Below are positions 12,683 to 20,787 of a stretch of 64,000 bases of DNA, piece after piece. Where the stretch lies: the NCBI GenBank assembly GCA_017163975.1, contig JAFFSR010000366.1:434001-498000 (forward strand), in the 5' to 3' direction. The stretch's first letter is position 1, and the number at the start of each line of letters is the position of its first letter. The notes beneath the pieces are model-generated. The model made no database searches and was not told the origin of the DNA. It saw only the letters and a program-made list of their open reading frames with translations. Position numbers and translations under genes: made by a program. This DNA comes from Anastatus disparis. Its lineage: Eukaryota; Arthropoda; Insecta; Hymenoptera; Eupelmidae.

Positions 12683-13759
12683 TCGACTTTGACCTTAGCT
12701 GTACTCGCAAGTACCTCCTTAAAACGGTTTAATATTGAATGTGGTAATCTCACAAGAGTGATCGGCAAAATTTCCTTATATTGTACAGAGATAGTACTTG
12801 AAATAAAAAAAGCACTTTGCTAAAAGTTTCAAAACAATATCCATATTTTTAATTTTTATTAACAAGCGCTATAGCTGTGAATAAAAGCATCTTCAATAAA
12901 ATATTTTTTAAAAAATGAAATATTTTCACTATTCATTAAGCATTTAATGGTACTTACTTTCTACGAAGGTGTTCGTTGAATATTTCAAGCTTTTTAAGTA
13001 GAAATTAAAACTACGATTTGTATATTTTTTGTCTTTATTTGTATATTTTCAATATTTTTAGTATCTAAAATAATTACGATTAACTGCAATTAAATAATTA
13101 CTATATTTATTGATATTTAATTGAATTAAACTTTTTTGAAAATGTTATTATTTTTGCTTGCACTTTCAAATTTCTGGATCTCGATGATTCTCGAGGATAA
13201 ATATTAAAAAACTTCATTTGTATGAATTCTAGAAAATAGCAGCATGTATGCGGATACGTTCTGTTGAAAACGAAATATGCAGTTACAAGAATCCGAACCG
13301 CTTCCAATAAATTATCTGTTTCGTCTGCTAAATGCAGATCTATAATTAACAAACATTTTGATTGAATTGTTTCAATATTATTATTTTATGTTACTTCTGC
13401 GTTGTCCTCTATTTTTCCTTGAACAGAAAATAATGAACATTAAAAATATTCTATAAATCCGTTCGCGATATTACTAAATTTTAATTACCAATTGCGATAA
13501 TGTGCGGGTGTTCAATAGTACTCTGAGGATCAGTATATTCTGTACCAAGCTGAAAAATAATGATTCAAAAATTACAAATGAAAAGATTAAAAGTAAATTG
13601 TTTTTATATGAATTTGAAAAATTTTAATTGATCTTAAATAAAAACGTACATCTTTAAAATAATAGTCTAAAGTAACCACTTGAAAAATTATGTTACAAAC
13701 TCTTTTGTTATAACAATAATAATTAAAACGTGTTTTTTTCATTATACATACCGGTTTAA

Positions 13760-13902
13760 CCCTTTGAGTCACAGTGGTACTGCCAGAGTACCACCTTTTT
13801 AAACCGCTGTCAAAAATGTTCTACTGCATATTTTGGTCTGAAATTTTGTAGTACAAAATTTCAGGTCAAAATATGCAGTAGAAAAAAGTATGACTCAAAG
13901 GG
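13760..13902. mobile_element. piggyBac-type MITE (TTAA flank)
   Basis: Inverted ends read CCCTTTGAGTCA and TGACTCAAAGGG, with a second inner palindrome (CTACTGCATATTTTG facing CAAAATATGCAGTAG). It is preceded by TTAA (13756-13759) and followed by TTAG, a one-base decay of TTAA. TTAA targets and CCC-starting termini are piggyBac traits. Confidence 0.7.
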
Positions 13903-14221
13903 TTAGTAAAAAATAGTTTCAGAATCTTCCTTGAAATATTTGAAAACAGTTTGAATGGCCATCCAATTCTTAGATTCTTTGGATGTATGTAATTCCTCTG
14001 ATAAGTTAATTAAGTTGTTTTCAATCTCAAATGCATATAACCTTGAGAGTCGTGAAATTGTTTACATAAGTTTTGGCATCTCTGTCTGTTAATATGTGAA
14101 AATGTAAAAGCATAGTGAATTTTTTTTAAAGACAAAGCCAATTGACCATAACGTCTATAGCTGTCGGAACATCTTTTGTATTGTTGAGAAAACGCCTTTG
14201 TAAAGAGTAAGATTCGTTTAA

Positions 14222-14495
14222 GAGTCGGCCGTATAGCTTTGTCTTTGTCTAATCTGAATTTTCGTTATAATTAATAAATTAAATATGTATATAAAAATGT
14301 AGGGGCTGCACGCTTAGAGCAAAAAACGAACGAAGAATTATATTTTATGAAAAAATATAAAATTTTCATAAAATAGAATTCTTTGCTCGTTTTTCGCTCT
14401 ACAGCGCTCAGCCCCTCCATTTTTATATACATATTTATTTTATTAATTATAACGAAAATTTAGTTTAGACGAGGACAGAGCTATACGGCCGACTC
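14222..14495. mobile_element. Foldback MITE flanked by TTAA
   Basis: About 130-bp arms start GAGTCGGCCGTATAGCT and end with the reverse complement, with a short centre near 14350. Both sides carry TTAA (14218-14221 and 14496-14499). Removing it rejoins an open minus-strand frame of the surrounding gene, which supports these boundaries. Confidence 0.85.
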
Positions 14496-14719
14496 TTAAT
14501 GCCTTCAGTACCTTGTTAAATATTTCTTCATTTTCAATATCGAGTCCCTCATAATTTAACAGGTATTCTCTATGCGATTTAGCGGATTCTTCTGTGACAC
14601 CTTCTGAAAAAGCGTGAGGCATCCATTTAATGCACCCCGCATGTATCGCCAGAAAACTTTTGCGTTTATTAAGAGGAGGCCGAACTATCTGTCTTTGTCT
14701 AATAGAGGTTTTTATCATT

Positions 14720-15096
14720 CACATAAAAACCATCCGTTGTAGCAAGAAAAAAATAGTAGCCCCCGCTAGATATTAGTATAAGTAGATTTTGTAATAACAA
14801 GAAAATGATTTTATCGTGTAGTTTTTGAATAATATGAGACCTACTAATAAATTAGAATATAACATTGTGTGAACCGAGTCTAGATACTCAGTGTTGCCAG
14901 GGATGGTAAATTCAATTGGTGATTGGTCGTTAAGTGAAGATATCGGTTTGTACTAAACCCAATAAGAGCCTTCAATTGCAGTCTGTGTCGAAGGTAATTC
15001 AAAAAGTGATAATTCCGACTTGATCGACTGACAAGATTCTGTATGCAACAGCGCCATCTTGAAATTTTAATTTTAAAAAATATCTCTAGCTACACG
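14720..15096. other. Interval left of the Polinton genes, no gene seen
   Basis: No ORF of interest. This is where a Polinton terminal repeat or further genes might have been expected. I could not match it to the region right of 25.6 kb, so no terminal inverted repeat is claimed. Confidence 0.4.
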
Positions 15097-15274
15097 CAGT
15101 GATGGATTTCGAAGATGCTTATTTGATATCCAACAGCCAACTTCAGAGTATATACTACAGAATACTATATTCTGCTTATACTCTAATTCTACGGTATACT
15201 CTGAAGTTGGCTAAAGGATATCCTAATATATAGATATACATAAATGTATAAAGCATCCTCGAAATCCATCACTG
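15097..15274. mobile_element. hAT-type MITE with 8-bp target duplication
   Basis: A 178-bp hairpin element begins CAGTGATGGATTTCGA and ends with its reverse complement; arms pair over most of the length (AGCCAACTTCAGAGTATA and its complement inside). Flanks are the identical 8-mer GCTACACG (15089-15096 and 15275-15282). CAGTG ends and 8-bp duplications are hAT hallmarks. It inserted into the 3' end of the Polinton core-like gene. Confidence 0.9.
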
Positions 15275-15774
15275 GCTACACGTGCTTTCTTATTCTGCTT
15301 CTTCATCTTCTTTTTCGCAACTTTACCACTTTTCGAGCGTTTAGCCGCTGAGGTGTTTGTAGTGCCAGGTGTACTCGACGACTGAGTTGATGATGTCTCG
15401 TTCTTCTTTTTATATTCTGATTCCTCCCCTTCTTTCGCACTTGACTCACCCAAAAGCAATTTGTCCAGAACAACGTCAGCTTTTCTTTTGAGATTTTTAC
15501 CACTCTCGCGAATGCGCTGTTTGGTCGCCTCTTTGACCGGTCTGCCATCTAGAGTGACATCATCTAGGATATTTTTACCCGCTCGGAGAGCCTCCTTACC
15601 GACCACTTTTGCACCTCGTTTGATCTTCGGTATAGCTGCTCGGAAGAGACCTTTCAAAAAACTATCTACTCCTGCACCCGACTGGTGATAACCAAAACAA
15701 GGTTTACCAACTGTAACACACTTATCCCCACCACCAATCATTTGGTTATTGAAAAAATCTTCAAACACAGGCAT
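15223..15774 (-). CDS. Polinton small basic core-like protein, C-terminus replaced by MITE
   Basis: 183-codon ORF. It begins with a short acidic lead, then 'SFLKGLFRAAIPKIKRGAK' and 'GKEALRAGKNILDD' (residues about 38-70), and is followed by a Ser/Thr/Lys-rich, strongly basic tail. This pattern (a hydrophobic-basic FLxGLFR helix, then lysine-rich sequence) recurs in insect Polintons next to the penton-like gene and resembles small DNA-binding or core proteins of adenovirus-like particles; the exact role is inferred. It starts 4 nt after the penton-like gene stops. The last 17 or so residues come from the hAT MITE; without it the frame would end after about seven residues just past the insertion site. 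Otherwise intact. Confidence 0.6.
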   Translation of the reverse strand: MPVFEDFFNNQMIGGGDKCVTVGKPCFGYHQSGAGVDSFLKGLFRAAIPKIKRGAKVVGKEALRAGKNILDDVTLDGRPVKEATKQRIRESGKNLKRKADVVLDKLLLGESSAKEGEESEYKKKNETSSTQSSSTPGTTNTSAAKRSKSGKVAKKKMKKQNKKARVASDGFRGCFIHLCISIY

Positions 15775-15778
15775 TTTA

Positions 15779-16603
15779 TCAGATGCGCTTAAAGTGAAGC
15801 GTTACAGTCAGCGTACCGTAGTCGAATGGAATGGGAAATCCGTGTTCGTCTCTTATATCTATTTCAATCGACTGAAACGCTGAAGACAGCAGTGGTAGGT
15901 ACATAGGTGGTGAAAAGTTTTTAATTTCAACACCTCCGTAAACGTAGTCACGCAAATGAAGCGAGACTATACGTAGTAAGCTCATGCGCATGTCACCTGT
16001 TACATAAGGCTGGCAAATGTTGCTGTAAACCATGAGCACGGTTGGTAACCCGTTCACAAGATTTGCTGGACGATTACCGGCAATGTAGTGTTCTTCATTA
16101 CCTTTGCAAGAGAAAATTGGTACATTTTCCAAACCTAAAATTCTAAGTAATTTTTCCGATAGGGTAAACGTGTGCATATAAGTTGTACAATCTTCACCAC
16201 ATCGACATTTAATCTGTACATAGCCACCAGTGCGGATTTCAAAATATAAATGATTTTTCACATTCTCGAGATTATTTATTTCTTCTAAGAGACTTTTAAT
16301 GTCACGGTAAACACCAGGTTTAACGCGGGCAAACACCTCGGCCTTCTGTTGAGTCTCCTCTGTTTCTCGCAAAACATTCGCCACGTCACGTTTGGATATT
16401 TTAACAGAAATCACCCCCTCACGTTCTACCACTGATATATGCTGAAATGTGAGAGGTATTTGAATTCCCGTGAGTCCTACACACCAGTCGCCATGAAGAT
16501 AAAAATTTCGTGATAATTGTGTTGTAAAATGTGTCGCCACATTGTGTGGAAAGACAAACTTGCTGCTGTTGCTCGGTAAAACCATGTAAAATTCATCGTT
16601 CAT
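15779..16603 (-). CDS. Polinton minor capsid (penton-like) protein
   Basis: Intact 274-codon ORF starting 'MNDEFYMVLPSNSSKFVFP', with 'HFTTQLSRNFYLHGDWCVGL' early and a beta-rich body ('LLRIVSLHLRDYVYGG...MYLPLL...QSIEIDIRDEHGFPIPF'). This is the pattern of the Polinton protein commonly listed as F54H12.2-like and interpreted as the penton or minor capsid jelly-roll. It would form the vertices of an icosahedral particle. Its ATG overlaps the integrase stop (16600-16603), and the core-like gene begins 4 nt after its own stop, so the genes are packed with almost no spacing. No stop or frameshift was seen, unlike most neighbours. Confidence 0.7.
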   Translation of the reverse strand: MNDEFYMVLPSNSSKFVFPHNVATHFTTQLSRNFYLHGDWCVGLTGIQIPLTFQHISVVEREGVISVKISKRDVANVLRETEETQQKAEVFARVKPGVYRDIKSLLEEINNLENVKNHLYFEIRTGGYVQIKCRCGEDCTTYMHTFTLSEKLLRILGLENVPIFSCKGNEEHYIAGNRPANLVNGLPTVLMVYSNICQPYVTGDMRMSLLRIVSLHLRDYVYGGVEIKNFSPPMYLPLLSSAFQSIEIDIRDEHGFPIPFDYGTLTVTLHFKRI

Positions 16604-17721
16604 TGTAAATTTTTTAAATCTTTAGCTTCTATCCAAGAATTAAATTTTTCTGGATACCCCCTCCAACTGACCAAATATTGTTTTTTCGACCCCTTACCTT
16701 TGCTCTTCAAAACCTCATCAACCTCAAACGCTTCGCTATCTAAATCTTTGCGCACTCTGATCAACTGTTCTTCGTAAAAATATCCGTCAATTTTTTCTCC
16801 ATCAAGATCTGTCAAAATATAGACGGGTGGTTGTTGTCTTGTGTCGACTCTTATAATTTTAAACAGCTCCAGAGTCCAGCCACCCTCGTATGCTTTCCTG
16901 AAGGCTGTCCTGGCACGACTGACACGAACCAGATCGCCAACGCTGTATTTAGCTACTCGAAACGGCTGTTTTTCACTGTAACGCAACGTCAAATTTTGAC
17001 GTACCACGTGAGCATTATATAAGTTGACCTTGGAAGGGGGCATTTTTATGGCACTGTGCTACGACTCGTTGTAACACGTCACAATTTTTTGCAAAACATC
17101 TATATAACGTCTTGTGCGCAAATGAGTAAAGTATTGCCAGATACGACCTTTGAGAGTTCAAACAAAGCGTTCGGCAATGGCTGCCTTTATATCAGGGTCT
17201 CTGATGACTCGATAGGTAATATGTTTCTTTTTTAGCACCTCTTGCATCTCTCGACCGATAAACTCATTACCTTTATCAGTCTGTAGATAAATAGGATGTC
17301 TATCATTATATCGTGATAAAATTTTGTCTAATGCTACAGCGACGCTTCGACTGGTTTTGTCGAGAAGAGGCTCTGCCCAGGCAAACTTTCAAAGTGCATC
17401 AATGACAATGAGAATAAAGCTGTACCCATCATTGTAGGTTTTAAGTGATCTAAAATCTGCCAAGTCAGCTTCCCACACTTCAAAGGGGCTAAAAACGTTG
17501 TAATGTCGACGAGGAAAACGATGTCTCACGAGTTTGTGTAAGGTATGTGCATCCTGACTCTCCAACCATTTGGCAATGGTATCGTTATCAAATTTTTTGG
17601 GTTTTGCGTGTTTCAGTAGATGAGCACCAGCGTACGCTGATGGTGCAGAAAGATTATAGTAATAATGCTCAAGATCGTCCAGGTTTTTCGCCTCCTTCTT
17701 CTTTTTCTCCTTCTTTTTCAT
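16600..17721 (-). pseudogene. Polinton retroviral-type integrase with chromodomain, three nonsense codons
   Basis: One frame from 17721 to 16600 encodes an rve-type integrase broken by three in-frame stops: near 17390, near 17160 and near 17067. An N-terminal basic part is followed by 'LSAPSAYAGAHLLKHA', then the core with 'VWEADLADF' (first Asp), 'YLQTDKGNEF' (second Asp) and 'AAIAERF' (Glu, 34 residues after the second Asp), so the DDE triad is still spelled out. The C-terminus has an SH3-like basic domain and a chromodomain ('VDEVLKSKG...YLVSWRGYPEKFNSW'), a Polinton/F54H12.3-like hallmark. It would integrate the element with 6-bp duplications. It is dead unless the stops are suppressed. 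Confidence 0.88.
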
Positions 17722-18185
17722 TGCTCCTTCTTCTCCCCCTCTTACAAACTAGCTTTTTCTCTCTCTTTTGCTGTCTTTTAAATGTATTTTTAATGCGTTT
17801 CAAAAATTTATCAAACGCAATTTTGCTGACCATGTCCAAAACAGTAATACCAGCTGCAGTCTTTTCATTACCATCTGCAGTCTCCGAGAGCATGCCTGAA
17901 AATGCTCGTTCAGCCAGCAGTCTGTCGGCTTTTATATGATTCGTTATTTTTTTATTTGAATATGAAATATCGTGCTCTAGATAGGCATTGTCAAGAGGAT
18001 TTTTTTCTCTGACCACGTCTGAGACGCTCTTCGAGATGCATGCCAGGGCCGAGAAACTGGTAGCCTGGTAGATGCATTTCAAAGGGTACAACTGAAATCA
18101 ATCGGTCTATAAAAGTACCAGTTTTCTCCCCCTTCTCCTTCTCACCCTCCATCACTTCCTTCAATGCTTTCACATACGGTCCCAT
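17669..18185 (-). pseudogene. Parvovirus-type phospholipase A2-like protein, frameshifted
   Basis: Two overlapping frames carry the two halves of a secreted-type PLA2 domain as found in parvovirus VP1 unique regions. The frame from 18185 has 'LPGYQFLGPGMHLEERL', the glycine-rich calcium loop. The frame ending at 17669 has 'NPLDNAYLEHDISYSN', the His-Asp catalytic dyad helix, then an amphipathic helix and a Lys/Arg-rich tail. A single indel near 18010-18025 separates them. In parvoviruses this activity breaches endosomes during entry. Insect Polintons carry a related protein. Its ATG overlaps the end of the preceding gene (18170-18185), and its tail overlaps the integrase start. Confidence 0.75.
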
Positions 18186-18847
18186 TTTAGCTGTTCGAGG
18201 CGACTCTTTTTTACAGGGGTTGATGGCGTAGCTGCTAACTCGCTACCAACTTTTTTACGCTTTTTCGCACTCTCAACTTCTTTCTCCTTTACATTTGTTT
18301 GACCAGTAGCTGTTGAAGAATAATAACCTTCGTTTTTTGACGACGATGACAGCGGTGAATCAGGGCTATGAGATGCAATCGTACGCCACAGTTGATCGTT
18401 ACCAATGAATTCTCGAGGTATGCTTACTTGTCGCAAGACGCGTGCAAACTGTTTGTATCCGCGCGGTGGCGACCTTTTTCTACTTCTCATAGCTTCGTTC
18501 ATTAAATCGACAATATTAGCACCCTCGACAACAGTGCCATCTAGCTTGATTATACCACGACTATCCCATTCAATATTACCAGCTTGCCGCAAATATCTAA
18601 TGAGATGTCTAGCATTGCTTCGAAATTTCTGCAGTACCGACTGAACAAGCTGTTCATCGTCGATTTCGTCATTATTGTCTGTACCCATCGTCGTTTTCGT
18701 TTCTAATAATGTTGTCTCGTTTGGACGTATTATACCCCTACTTTCATCCTTCTCCTCCTCTTTTAGATGCAAGTTACGCTGCAAAATTTGTTGATATTGC
18801 AGAGATTTTTAACGCTCATCACCCGTAAAATGTAAAATTTTACTCAT
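18170..18847 (-). pseudogene. Polinton-associated protein, early stop (function unknown)
   Basis: The frame starts at an ATG at 18847 ('MSKILHFTGDER'), meets TAA after twelve codons, and continues open to 18170. The centre reads 'NARHLIRYLRQAGNIEWD', 'RGIIKLDGTVVEGANIVDLM' and 'IPREFIGNDQLW', followed by a serine/lysine-rich tail. I recognise this globular block as a recurring, unnamed protein of insect Polintons; no enzymatic motif is visible. The 3' end overlaps the PLA2 start codon, consistent with a tightly packed gene string. Confidence 0.55.
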
Positions 18848-18850
18848 TTT

Positions 18851-19276
18851 CTAGTCAAGACGTGTCGTGGCTGTACCAGGTGTCTGGACACTGAATGGTG
18901 GTGTTGTATGATTGGTAGCTGGTAAGTCATGCTGCTGCTGCAGCCGCTGTTGCTCCAAGCACTCTTGCGGTACTAAAATCATTTTTCTTGCGTACTCCAT
19001 GCCGATAGAACAGGTTTCACAATTAGCCGTAGTAAATACGCTGATTTTACCACCAATTTCCTTTTTACCTCCAAAATACCCGGTTTAAAGAGTTTTCGCA
19101 ACAGTATTTCCACGTAAAATGTTCAAAACACACTCGCCAATGTACGTTATAAGTTTAGAATTTGCTTCGCGTAATATGGCCTTGAGTTGAGAAAGTTCGA
19201 TTTTACACAAAACATGTAGCTGAGTCCAGTACTTTTCTGGAATTGGTCTGCTACGACTACGTCTCACCGGCTTCAT
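18851..19276 (-). pseudogene. Second Polinton-associated small protein, one internal stop
   Basis: The frame from 19276 reads 'MKPVRRSRSRPI', then 'LKAILREANSKLITYIGECV' and 'LNILRGN', a TAA at about 19085, and goes on in the same frame to a TAG at 18851 ('EYARKMILVPQECLEQQ' plus a Gln/Thr/Pro-rich end). Both blocks match my memory of a small conserved insect Polinton protein of unknown role. It begins exactly where the ATPase frame ends, an overlap of one base. Confidence 0.5.
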
Positions 19277-19953
19277 TACAATCGCACGACTGGTAGATTA
19301 TTCGAACGAGCACCAGCTTTTATGGGTTTGCAACGAGGCACATAAACGTACTGATGTTTGTCGAACGGAAATATACAAGTACGAAATCTCACGTTTTCAG
19401 GCGTACCCTGTTTCAGATTTATGAGCAAATAGCCGTGTGGTTGTGCTGTGGCATCAAGGTATGCCTCTTGCAAAAAACGAGGCTCCTCGGGGCAGACTTA
19501 GCGCGTCAGATGATTTATTTGCGTTCGATTGCGCGGATTTTTAAATACCACAATGTAATTAGAGTTTAAAGAAATTTCTCGCTGACCTTGATGAAAGAGA
19601 TTTTGCGAGATAAAGATGACGCTCAAGTTATTGTGATGACTGCCTTTGGTAAAGAGATTTACTACAGCTCTGTTGGACGATTCTCTCATCAGATTGTCGA
19701 GAGTTAAGAGTTTTGTTCGTGGATCATTGGCATAGTCTCCGCTCTTTGGTAAACCCTTGTGAAATTCGATACCCTCGGCCAACTCCTTGTAAATTGGCTG
19801 CCACTCGGTATAGTACAAGAGTATACGCCCAAATTTTGTATCACTCATGCGATCAACGTGATGCAAAAAATTCTTCACGAATACTGTTTTACGACACGAG
19901 CTGGGTCCACAAATCATCAAAGTCCACGGATGCATCCACCTGCAAACGTCCAT
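19276..19953 (-). pseudogene. Polinton FtsK/HerA-type DNA packaging ATPase, one nonsense codon
   Basis: From 19953: 'WMHPWTLMICGPSSCRKT' contains a Walker A-like loop in which the usual Gly before Lys is Arg (GPSSCRKT). Next come 'LLTLDNLM' (Walker B position), 'LFTKGSHHNNLSVIFISQNL' (sensor region) and 'LNSNYIVVFKNPRN'. A TAA at about 19495 interrupts; the same frame then continues with 'QEAYLDATAQPHGYLLINL' to 19276. This is the genome-packaging ATPase shared by Polintons, adintoviruses, virophages and adenovirus relatives. Two lesions, the stop and the P-loop change, argue it is inactive. Confidence 0.85.
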
Positions 19954-20034
19954 GTTACCGCTGCTGCTAAACTTCTATTACTTACCTCATCACACCCTTG
20001 AACCACTCTACATATACGATCATTAAGGGTGATG

Positions 20035-20256
20035 AGCAAGAGTGGGGGGCGGCGGCAGCGGTGGCGGCGGCGCGCGCATGTGCGAGCAGTATTGTGCTGG
20101 CGCTAGCCAATTGTTTAGCTGGTTAGCCATATAGCTGGCTGACGCCAGCATTATTCCGCTCTTTAGCTATATGGCTGAAAGAGCCAAATAAGTATTAATC
20201 TCCTACTTATAATTAATACCCCCACCACCACCACCACCACCACCACCACCACCATT
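20035..20256. promoter_or_regulatory. Divergent intergenic region with GC-rich patch, hairpin and (CCA)n
   Basis: It lies between the minus-strand ATPase and the plus-strand PPP1R15-like gene. A GC-rich patch (GGCGG repeats, 20045-20085) is unusual for this AT-rich window. TGCTGGCG (about 20095) faces CGCCAGCA (about 20148) with internal TAGCCATATAGCTGG-like repeats, forming a hairpin. A run of about eleven CCA trinucleotides ends at 20254, immediately before the TATA box. It probably holds the divergent promoters; an origin role is possible but unsupported. Confidence 0.45.
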
Positions 20257-20261
20257 TATAG

Positions 20262-20293
20262 TATAAAATTGAAAGTGTTGGTAAACGGTCAGT
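20262..20293 (+). promoter_or_regulatory. Core promoter of the PPP1R15-like gene (TATA box plus TCAGT initiator)
   Basis: TATAAAA at 20262-20268 is followed by TCAGT at 20289-20293. The A of TCAGT lies 29 bases after the first T of the TATA box, which is the arthropod Pol II spacing. This predicts transcription start at about 20291 and a 5' leader of about 150 nt. Confidence 0.65.
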
Positions 20294-20444
20294 GCTGGTT
20301 AGTCTTGAAAAAGTGCTGCTATCGTGAGCAATAACCAAGAAATTGAAAGAGGTAATAAATTTATATTAAAGAATTAATCAGATTCAAATTTTTGATTCTC
20401 AACAATTTTATAGAAAAGAGAGTCTACAAAAAGTACAGTGAACG

Positions 20445-20660
20445 ATGAATCAAACAAAACAAGTGCATTTCAAAGAGGGTAAGCCGGAAATTCATGTGAT
20501 ACGTGTGTGGGACTATGCGAGTCGTACAGCGCGACGTGGAGAGTGGGAGCAAGTGGCTCGTGATGGAGAAAGATCCAGAATGAGAGTGGAAAGGATGCGG
20601 ATTATTCTGGAACCTGTGCTTTTGAATAAAATTAATGACTACTTAATTAATAGAAAATAA
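20445..20660 (+). CDS. PPP1R15/GADD34-like PP1 regulatory domain protein in a Polinton
   Basis: Intact 71-codon gene, the only plus-strand gene of the Polinton. 'KQVHF' (residues 5-9) fits the PP1-docking RVxF motif; 'HVIRVW' (17-22) suits the following hydrophobic and Trp elements. 'ARRGEWEQVARD' (29-40), a basic amphipathic helix and 'LEPVL' (55-59) match the conserved C-terminal PPP1R15 core that binds PP1 and G-actin and directs dephosphorylation of eIF2alpha. Viral proteins of this class (ICP34.5, DP71L) reverse translation shutoff. The length equals the minimal functional domain. It has its own TATA/Inr promoter and poly(A) signal. The function is inferred from motifs; the match rests on reading the translation, not on a search. 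Initiator context is ACGATGA. Confidence 0.75.
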   Translation: MNQTKQVHFKEGKPEIHVIRVWDYASRTARRGEWEQVARDGERSRMRVERMRIILEPVLLNKINDYLINRK

Positions 20661-20661
20661 A
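20656..20661 (+). terminator. Poly(A) signal overlapping the stop codon
   Basis: AATAAA shares its TAA with the stop codon of the PPP1R15-like gene (stop 20658-20660), followed by a T-rich stretch. This is a very compact 3' end, as in small viral genomes. Confidence 0.6.
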
Positions 20662-20787
20662 TTTATTTTTTGTTTTACATTTTTATAAAATATAAAAATT
20701 TATTTCAAAATAGTTTGTGTTTTAATTCTCTCTTCATCCTATATCATATATTCGCTTTAGTGATAATATATTTACAATAATTTATTT

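Larger units (their letters stand above)
13107..14718 (-). pseudogene. Decayed multi-exon gene, SAMD3-like C-terminal motif
   Basis: Pieces on the minus strand fit one spliced gene. The ORF 14718-14443 ('LNKRKSFLAIHAGC...FNKVLKAL') continues in frame across a MITE inserted at a TTAA: beyond it, near 14217-14120, the frame reads 'NESYSLQRRFLNNTKD' and more. Further open sequence lies near 14020-13910. A small exon at about 13549-13488 is bounded by TTATTTTTCAG and GGTAATT and contains 'EYTDPQSTIEHPH'. The last piece (13352-13107) has 'AYFVFNRTYPHTCCYF', a pattern I associate with SAMD3-like proteins. Two MITEs sit inside the gene and the frame has stops. The function is unknown and the family is tentative. 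Confidence 0.45.

Noticed and set aside
17547..18644. Plus-strand ORFs over the integrase, PLA2 and accessory genes
   Set aside because: Antisense shadows of recognisable minus-strand Polinton proteins.
19925..19985. 46-bp intron with perfect donor GAG|GTAAGT just before the ATPase
   Set aside because: It is shorter than usual insect introns, and a good ATG at 19953 in frame with the conserved WMHPWT block needs no splicing.
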